Assembly: GCA_934667175.1 (NCBI GenBank)
Contig: CAKULN010000072.1
Span: forward strand, 1 to 10,875
Direction of reading: 5' to 3'
Source of the DNA: an uncultured Bacteroidales bacterium
GTDB taxonomy: Bacteria; Bacteroidota; Bacteroidia; Bacteroidales; UBA932
Length of the DNA: 10,875 bases
The notes below the pieces were generated by a model that was not told the origin of the DNA, did not search any database, and saw nothing but the letters and a program-made list of their open reading frames with translations. The position numbers were made by a program, and so were the translations under genes. This document shows positions 5,825 through 10,875 of this stretch, one piece after another (positions within the stretch are counted from its first letter, which is position 1; every line of letters begins with the position of its first letter).

Positions 5825-6745
5825 ATGAAAAGATCAACTATCTGTCTTTCTGTCGTATGCGCGGCGATCGCCGTTTGCGGCTGCAACAAGGAAACCGGCA
5901 AAATCGAGTCTCAGCCGAAGTACATCACCGTGACCACCAACATCGATGACATGACACGTGTCACCACAAATCAAGAGGGCTCTCAGGAGTTCTCGGCCGG
6001 AGACGAGCTCAGCATCTACGCTTGGATCGGTTCTTCCACGACCGCACCTGCCGCCGCTGAGAGGGTGGTTGACAACGCCATCAACAAACTCGGCACTGAC
6101 GGAAAATGGACATCCACTCCTCAGATGCTTTGGAGAAACATGAAGGATGAGCACTATTTCATCGGTGTCTATCCTAAGAACGCGACTTCTGTCGCCGACC
6201 TCACTTCGGCCGACTACACGATGGATGTGACCAAGCAGGAGCAGAGCGACCTTCTCATCGCCACGGAGTTCACCGGAAAGACGGCGAGCAACAATCCTGT
6301 TCCCCTCACTTTCGACCACGTGATGGCCAAGGTCGTCGTTGAGCTGTCATTCCGCAACCAGTGGGGTGGTGGTGATCCGACCGTGGAGAACGTCGTTCTT
6401 AAGAACGTGTCCAACTCGGCTAAAGTCAATTATCTGACCAAGACTGTGACCGCGGGTTCGTCAAGGGAAGCCGAATTGGTTCTCCCTGTGATTACACCGA
6501 ACAAGACATATAACTCGATCATCATCCCTCAGAATGGAATCAACACTGTTGTTGTCAAGATCGACGGCAGGGACTTCGTTTATACTCATAATAATAAAGG
6601 TGCTGCCGCGGACTTCGCCTTCGAGAGTGGCAAGTTTACCACCATCAATCTCATAGTAGGCCGTAACCAGATTGATCTTGGCGATGTCACCATCAATGAT
6701 TGGAAGGGTGGCTCTGTGATTGAAGGCGGAGAGGCTTACGATTAA
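5825..6745 (+). CDS. Fimbrillin-family lipoprotein, candidate major (stalk) pilin
   Basis: A 306-residue precursor of the fimbrillin (Mfa_like_1) family. The signal peptide ends in VCGC (lipid-modified Cys20). MTRVTTN (43-49) places a Thr-Arg about 25 residues after the Cys, where FimA/Mfa1-type precursors are cut to remove the first strand and expose the groove for the neighbouring subunit. Family signatures follow: FSAGDELSIYAW (56-67), QMLWRN (100-105), QSDLLIA (140-146), PLTFDHVMAKVVVEL (160-174), then INLIVGRNQIDLGDVTINDW (274-293) and a short tail ending EAYD. The ATG at 5825 follows a strongly AT-rich leader, unlike the tight or overlapping starts of the other subunits, so it is probably the most abundant product. 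Its stop overlaps the next start (TAATG), which implies translational coupling. Stalk role is inferred from position and leader; family membership is secure. Confidence 0.85.
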   Translation: MKRSTICLSVVCAAIAVCGCNKETGKIESQPKYITVTTNIDDMTRVTTNQEGSQEFSAGDELSIYAWIGSSTTAPAAAERVVDNAINKLGTDGKWTSTPQMLWRNMKDEHYFIGVYPKNATSVADLTSADYTMDVTKQEQSDLLIATEFTGKTASNNPVPLTFDHVMAKVVVELSFRNQWGGGDPTVENVVLKNVSNSAKVNYLTKTVTAGSSREAELVLPVITPNKTYNSIIIPQNGINTVVVKIDGRDFVYTHNNKGAAADFAFESGKFTTINLIVGRNQIDLGDVTINDWKGGSVIEGGEAYD

Positions 6746-7713
6746 TGATAGACATGAGGCGACAATTTCTTTCAGTGGCCGCTCTGGCTTTCCTGCTGAC
6801 GGGTTGTTCCAAGACCGATGGTGGTCTGGACAACTTCCCGGAAGACAGGGTCATCCGTGTGGCCACTGAGGTGGAAACGATGACAAAGGGCTCCTACACG
6901 ACTGGGAGCCTTACGGATTTTGACCTGGCTGTGGCCGGCATGAATTCGAGGTACAGCTACGACAACATCCAGTTCACCAAGAATTCGGACGGGGCATGGA
7001 CCCCGGAGAGCCTGATGCTATGGGAGAACTCTGAAGCCTTTGTTGACATTTTCGCTTTAGCCCCAAGCAACCCTTCCGTAAAGTTCCGCCCTGGAGCGCA
7101 GACTCCGGTCAATGTCAGTGTGCAGGAAGTTCAGACAGAAGCCGACAACACTTCCGATGTCCTTTATTGGGGAAAGACCGGTTTCCAGCCGAAGCGTGAT
7201 TTGGTTGAAGGGAAGATCGCCATTGAGTTCCGGCATGTGATGAGCAAGCTGAAACTTACCCTCAGGCTCGGAACGGAGTTCAATTTAGGCGGTGTGCCGA
7301 ATGCCAATCCGATCAGCGAATTGAAGATTTCAGGAACCTCCCTGTCGGCCCAGTGTGGATGGGGTGATAACTATTCCTACGACGAACTGTCTCTGTACCC
7401 TGACTCCAAGTCTGTCAAAGACATGGCACCTTACCTGGCGGCATGGCGTCCGGGTGCGGATGAGAAAACGAATTGCTACGCGGAGTACGAGTGCATTCTC
7501 GTTCCTCAGACGGTTGGGGCCAACACCCTTGCTGTCAGCTTCAAGGCTGGAGATAAGACCTACAGTTGGAAGCTTCCGTCGCAACTGGTCTTTGAGAAGA
7601 ACACTGTTTACACTTTGACCCTCCAGGTCGGTAAGGACTTTCTCATCGCCGGTGAGATCTCCGCATCGCCTTGGGATCAGACTCAGGGTCCGGAAGACAT
7701 GTTCACTGATTAG
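6745..7713 (+). CDS. Fimbrillin-family lipoprotein (accessory subunit 2)
   Basis: A 322-residue fimbrillin-type lipoprotein. The start at 6745 overlaps the previous stop by one base (TAATG); a second in-frame ATG at 6754 would give a more conventional signal peptide beginning MRRQFL, so either could be used. The lipobox is LTGC (Cys21, numbering from 6745). ETMTKGSYTTG (44-54) supplies the T-K counterpart of the maturation site. SLMLWENSEAFVDIFALAP (89-107) and KIAIEFRHVMSKLKLTL (157-173) match the core of the family, and VYTLTLQVGKDFLIAGEISASPW (288-310) is its C-terminal signature. Three cysteines (204, 244, 250) lie in the mature part; 244 and 250 are close enough for an intradomain disulfide. 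Probably a minor pilus component; its order in the fibre cannot be read from sequence. Confidence 0.82.
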   Translation: MIDMRRQFLSVAALAFLLTGCSKTDGGLDNFPEDRVIRVATEVETMTKGSYTTGSLTDFDLAVAGMNSRYSYDNIQFTKNSDGAWTPESLMLWENSEAFVDIFALAPSNPSVKFRPGAQTPVNVSVQEVQTEADNTSDVLYWGKTGFQPKRDLVEGKIAIEFRHVMSKLKLTLRLGTEFNLGGVPNANPISELKISGTSLSAQCGWGDNYSYDELSLYPDSKSVKDMAPYLAAWRPGADEKTNCYAEYECILVPQTVGANTLAVSFKAGDKTYSWKLPSQLVFEKNTVYTLTLQVGKDFLIAGEISASPWDQTQGPEDMFTD

Positions 7714-7721
7714 ATCTAAGT

Positions 7722-9692
7722 ATGCGGATGACAATTAGACAAACATGTGCCCTGTCCCTGCTCGCGCTCCTTTTTTCATGTGCGAAAGAGAACATGACTG
7801 GCACTGGCTACCAGTCCGACCCTGATGCGGTCGTGGTTGAAGCCGGAGTCGGGAGTTTGACAAGGAGCAACCCTTTGGGTACGGAGGATGAGCAGAAGGC
7901 CTTCAACTCAGGAGACGTGATTGCCATAAGCAATGGCGGGGAATATTTCAACTACACATTTGACGGCGGCGTCTGGACTCCGGAGACGGGTAAGTATCTG
8001 AGATGGGAGACGTCTTCGATGACTTTCAACGCTTATTATCCGGTCTCGGCTGACAACAGTTTCGATTTGGGAAGGCTCAAAACTGATCAGAGCGATCTTA
8101 AGGACCTGATCGCGTCCGACTACATGAGGGTCTCTCAAAAGGCGGACAAGACTTCTGATAACAAATTGACTCTGACAATGGAACGCATGACCTCACGGAT
8201 CATCGTGCATGTCAAGGGGTTCCAGGACGAGTTCGAGGGATTGGATCCGAAAGTGAGCGGACTGAGTGTCAAGATAAGCACCGTGATCAACCAACATGGC
8301 TTCGGTGGTTCCCTGGATACTGAAGTCAATGCGTATATGGCTGCCAATGGGGATTTCTATCTGCTTTCACCTCAGTCCAGAGCGAATCTTTTGGTGATGA
8401 GTCTGACGGTTGACTGTGGTGATGGTCAGACAAAAACACTTAAAGCGTACTCGTACCCTCTGCTCGAGCCCGGAAAATCCTACACTTTCAATCTGTTGGT
8501 AGGTAAAAACACGGTCAAGGTCGCCGGCATCAATGTCAATGACTGGCAGACCGGCGCTCCGATTGTCGATCATGACACCGAAGTCGAGGAATATGATTCC
8601 TGGGACGGAGCCGCGATCGCCAATGACTATGACGGTGGAACCGGCACGGCCGAGGATCCGTACAAGATCAGGACTGCTGCCCAGCTGGCGCTCCTCGCGT
8701 CTAAAGTTAATGGCGGAGAGAGGTATCTGTACAAATATTTTGATCTGACGGGTAACATCGATCTTGCAGGTCATCCATGGACTCCTATCGGAAACAAAGA
8801 TAACAACTTCGGCGGAGAGTTTAATGGCAAAGGCTTCTCAATAATCAACCTGACCGTCTCAGATTATGAATATTCAGGGCTTTTTGGGCGCGCGTATTAC
8901 CAGTGTACAATCAGGAATCTGAATCTGAGGAACTGTGACATCAGGCCAAAAGCATCTTCTCCAGCAGGGACTTCCTTTGCGGGATTGCTTGTGGGCGGCT
9001 TTTATGGTGGCGTGATTGATAACTGCAAGGTGGAGGGAAAGATTACACTGTCTGAAGAAGGTATTGTAGGAGGTGTTCTTGGAACCTCCAGCGTATATGA
9101 CCTCATTTCAAATTGTGAAAGTGACATTGTTGTCGAGGCTCCATTGGACAAAGATATTTCAGTGACAGCCGGAGGAATCGCTGGTTCTTTCACAATGGGA
9201 CGGATCTCAAATGTCCTTGCCCGTGGCAAATTCGTAGGATGCACAATGGCCGGTGGAATAGCCGGTAATTTGGCAGACGACTCAAACTATACTTGCGAGC
9301 TTTCCGACTGTGTCTCCTACGTTGATATATATGCCAATAAAGTTTTTTTATTTAATAAAATTGGTGGCCTTGTCGGATACTGGTTTAATGGAGGAAAGAT
9401 CAGCGATTGCTCGGCTTATGGCAAGATCAGTTATGACAATGAAAGTCGGTGGGGATATTTGGGCGGGGCCTTTGGCATTGGTTATAAAGTCGTGGCGGAT
9501 CATGTGCATTTCGGTGGCGTGATTGAGTTGGGTGAAAAATCAAATGGTACTCTCGGAGCGTTTGTGGGCCGTGCAAGTAACATCATGACAAGCGGATGTA
9601 CTTACTCGAAGTCCGGAACCGGGAACTTGAACCCATGGGGGACGATGGCACCGGATGGTTCCGGGTCACAGCAGGACATCAAGGCTATCTAA
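7722..9692 (+). CDS. Fimbrillin fused to a GLUG-repeat beta-helix: candidate pilus tip adhesin
   Basis: At 656 residues it is about twice the length of its neighbours. The N-terminal half is a full fimbrillin: lipobox LFSC (Cys20), maturation-type SLTRSN (45-50), FNSGDVIAIS (61-70), KLTLTMERMTSRIIVHV (148-164) and the closing FNLLVGKNTVKVAGINVNDW (256-275). A linker of about 15 residues leads to WDGAAIANDYDGGTG (294-308), TAEDPYKIRTAAQLALLA (309-326), the usual entrance of GLUG proteins, then YFDLTGNIDL (339-348) and FNGKGFSIINLTV (367-379). Eight GLUG-type turns follow at about 385-391, 419-427, 447-455, 482-490, 509-517, 547-554, 579-587 and 610-618, each a G-x-x-G step next to short beta-strands. 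This predicts a right-handed parallel beta-helix. Cys recurs in or near several rungs (395, 405, 435, 465, 507, 525, 530, 563, 626). It lies 8 bp after the preceding gene and 13 bp before the next. An adhesive tip role is inferred; a long lateral subunit is the alternative. Confidence 0.85.
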   Translation: MRMTIRQTCALSLLALLFSCAKENMTGTGYQSDPDAVVVEAGVGSLTRSNPLGTEDEQKAFNSGDVIAISNGGEYFNYTFDGGVWTPETGKYLRWETSSMTFNAYYPVSADNSFDLGRLKTDQSDLKDLIASDYMRVSQKADKTSDNKLTLTMERMTSRIIVHVKGFQDEFEGLDPKVSGLSVKISTVINQHGFGGSLDTEVNAYMAANGDFYLLSPQSRANLLVMSLTVDCGDGQTKTLKAYSYPLLEPGKSYTFNLLVGKNTVKVAGINVNDWQTGAPIVDHDTEVEEYDSWDGAAIANDYDGGTGTAEDPYKIRTAAQLALLASKVNGGERYLYKYFDLTGNIDLAGHPWTPIGNKDNNFGGEFNGKGFSIINLTVSDYEYSGLFGRAYYQCTIRNLNLRNCDIRPKASSPAGTSFAGLLVGGFYGGVIDNCKVEGKITLSEEGIVGGVLGTSSVYDLISNCESDIVVEAPLDKDISVTAGGIAGSFTMGRISNVLARGKFVGCTMAGGIAGNLADDSNYTCELSDCVSYVDIYANKVFLFNKIGGLVGYWFNGGKISDCSAYGKISYDNESRWGYLGGAFGIGYKVVADHVHFGGVIELGEKSNGTLGAFVGRASNIMTSGCTYSKSGTGNLNPWGTMAPDGSGSQQDIKAI

Positions 9693-9705
9693 TTATAATA
9701 CAGAG

Positions 9706-10674
9706 ATGAAGAATATACCATATTATATCGTGATCGGGATTCTTGCCGCCGCTTCGGTGTCTTGTGGCAAGGAAAGTGTGTCTTATGTGAGCACTTTCCC
9801 CGAGGATGGTGTCGTGAGGATCAACGCTGTGGTCGCTGGCCCTGTGGAAGTGACCGGCGCTCAGGTGACAAGAGGTGATGCCGGGAAGTCAACAACTGAA
9901 TATTCCGGCAAGGATCTGGGCTTTTTCATTGACTACAATGACAACGGGCCTTACTCAAGGCCAAACATCCGTTGGGAAAAAGATCCCGACAAAGGTTGGC
10001 AGCCTGAGAGTCAGATCCTTTGGAGAAATTCGACGAGCAAGGCTGACATCTATGCCTACGCCCCTTATCTTGACGGTGAGACAGACTCGACCAAGATCGG
10101 GTTTTCCATCCCGGCGGACCAGCTGAACGGAACGGCCGGCGCTGACTTTCTTTGGTTCGCCCACAAAAAGTTTGACCCAAACGCTGACCTGTCGGGCAGC
10201 AAGGCCATAGACATCACTTTCAATCACGCCCTCGTCAAGCTTACTGTCTGCATCACAAAAGGTGACCAGTTTGTCGGAACAGGTTTCGTGATCAAGAAAG
10301 TCTGCCTTAACAGTACCACCCGTGATGTTGAGTGCAACATCACGAACGGTAAGGTTTCCGCCGCCTCAGGGAGTCCGATGACTGACATCACGATGCGTTC
10401 CGCCGGTACGGTCGATGGAAAGGACAATTTCGACGCCATCTTCTGGCCGGGAGACGGGCAGAAGATGGGTGCGACGATGGTCACCGTGACGATGTCCGAC
10501 GGCAAGGAATATAACCTCACCCTTGGTCAGGAGCTTACCTTGCTGGGCGGCCATGCCTACACGATGACAGTCCGGGTCGGCAAGGACAAGCTTGAGGTCG
10601 GAAACGTCACCGTCGCTGATTGGAACGAAGCCCTTGTAGACATCAACAACGGCTCCGAGTACGAGGTCGATTAG
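9706..10674 (+). CDS. Fimbrillin-family lipoprotein (accessory subunit 4)
   Basis: A 322-residue fimbrillin-type lipoprotein. The ATG at 9706 is preferred to the longer frame at 9655, whose first 17 residues lie inside the previous gene and would bury the signal peptide. Lipobox SVSC (Cys20) follows MKNIPYYIVIGILAAA. GAQVTRGDAG (51-60) carries the T-R maturation-type site, about 36 residues after the Cys. Family landmarks are SQILWRNSTSKADIYAYAPY (102-121), ADFLWFAHKKFDPNADL (146-162), DITFNHALVKLTV (169-181) and AYTMTVRVGKDKLEVGNVTVADW (284-306), ending in NNGSEYEVD. FPEDGVVRINA near the N-terminus resembles FPEDRVIRVAT of the 6745-7713 subunit, suggesting the two arose by duplication. It is the last gene of the operon. 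Likely a minor or tip-proximal subunit. Confidence 0.83.
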   Translation: MKNIPYYIVIGILAAASVSCGKESVSYVSTFPEDGVVRINAVVAGPVEVTGAQVTRGDAGKSTTEYSGKDLGFFIDYNDNGPYSRPNIRWEKDPDKGWQPESQILWRNSTSKADIYAYAPYLDGETDSTKIGFSIPADQLNGTAGADFLWFAHKKFDPNADLSGSKAIDITFNHALVKLTVCITKGDQFVGTGFVIKKVCLNSTTRDVECNITNGKVSAASGSPMTDITMRSAGTVDGKDNFDAIFWPGDGQKMGATMVTVTMSDGKEYNLTLGQELTLLGGHAYTMTVRVGKDKLEVGNVTVADWNEALVDINNGSEYEVD

Positions 10675-10736
10675 ATGCGCCGCTTCTTCAGTAAGCCGTC
10701 TTTCTTTGACCCCGCCGAATCGTATTGAAACAGATC
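10675..10736 (+). other. Operon tail with a 17-codon frame
   Basis: An ATG directly abuts the stop of the last fimbrillin (TAGATG at 10672-10677) and opens a 17-codon frame, MRRFFSKPSFFDPAESY, closing at 10726-10728. It has no hydrophobic signal and no recognised family. It could be the remnant start of a lost downstream gene or chance. No classical terminator is visible; the REP-like hairpins that follow are the only strong structures. Confidence 0.25.
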
Positions 10737-10865
10737 GGTCGCTGAGCCTGCCGAAGCGCCGTCCTCATGGTTCGACAAGCTCACCAACCGTGGTTCGGCA
10801 AGCTCACCAACCTGACGGTGCCGGTAACTGACCCTTTTCCCCTGGTCGCTGAGCCTGCCGAAGCG
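10737..10865. repeat. REP-like cluster downstream of the pilus operon
   Basis: Two left arms (10737-10758 and 10844-10865) are identical to each other and to those at 311-332 and 3591-3612. Right arms follow the first at 10769-10789 and 10792-10812. The first left arm can pair with either right arm, giving alternative hairpins just past the last pilus gene that could end or protect the transcript. The copy at 10844 continues towards the window edge. Confidence 0.82.
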
Positions 10866-10875
10866 CCAGATCAGG

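Noticed and set aside
9343..9349. T7 tract in the adhesin as a slippage phase-variation site
   Set aside because: Seven Ts is short and sits deep in an intact frame; nothing else supports phase variation.
9655..9705. Upstream start for the last fimbrillin
   Set aside because: It overlaps the end of the previous gene and adds a polar stretch before the lipoprotein signal that starts at 9706.

Overview
The window looks like chromosomal DNA of a Bacteroidota member, most likely order Bacteroidales. It carries a complete type V (fimbrillin/Mfa) pilus locus, a family restricted to that group. Start codons generally lack a Shine-Dalgarno sequence and often have AT-rich leaders, and one site matches the Bacteroidota -7 box (TAnnTTTG). 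I cannot name the genus from the sequence alone.

Positions 1-3670 are repeat-rich accessory DNA. A 160-bp tandem repeat (1-364) runs into the first of three copies (A 320-831, B 2283-2880, C 2944-3570) of a roughly 570-bp dispersed repeat. All copies are studded with a short paired REP-like motif: GGTCGCTGAGCCTGYCGAAG on the left arm and GGTTCGACAAGCTCACCAAC on the right. The last ~134 bp of each copy can form a long-range stem closed by 12-nt arms plus an inner hairpin, and both show compensatory changes between copies. The 60- to 130-codon ORFs in these repeats do not look like genes. Between copies A and B, on the minus strand, lies the only convincing gene of this half: an Rpn/PDDEXK_2-family nuclease (1020-2084) with its own hairpin-containing leader.

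Positions 3571-4017 are non-coding and probably regulatory. They hold three copies of CGTMARAGGAAC at 21- and 31-bp spacing, followed by a TATATTTG box.

Positions 4018-10674 are a six-gene, same-strand, tightly packed operon: an outer-membrane beta-barrel protein, a FimB/Mfa2-type anchor lipoprotein, and four fimbrillin lipoproteins. The first fimbrillin (5825-6745) follows the only long spacer, an AT-rich leader typical of strong Bacteroidota translation starts, so it is the best candidate for the stalk subunit. The third (7722-9692) is twice normal length: a fimbrillin domain fused to a GLUG-repeat beta-helix, a plausible tip adhesin. All four share a lipobox cysteine, a T-[R/K] site about 25-36 residues after it that resembles the maturation cleavage site of FimA/Mfa1, and a C-terminal VG[KR]...W signature. 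By analogy to FimA/Mfa1, the subunits would be exported as lipoproteins, cleaved at the cell surface and polymerised by strand exchange, with the Mfa2-like protein anchoring the fibre.

REP-like motifs reappear at 10737-10865. Identical 22-mers in the same orientation therefore bracket the pilus locus, which makes it look like a removable or acquired cassette.
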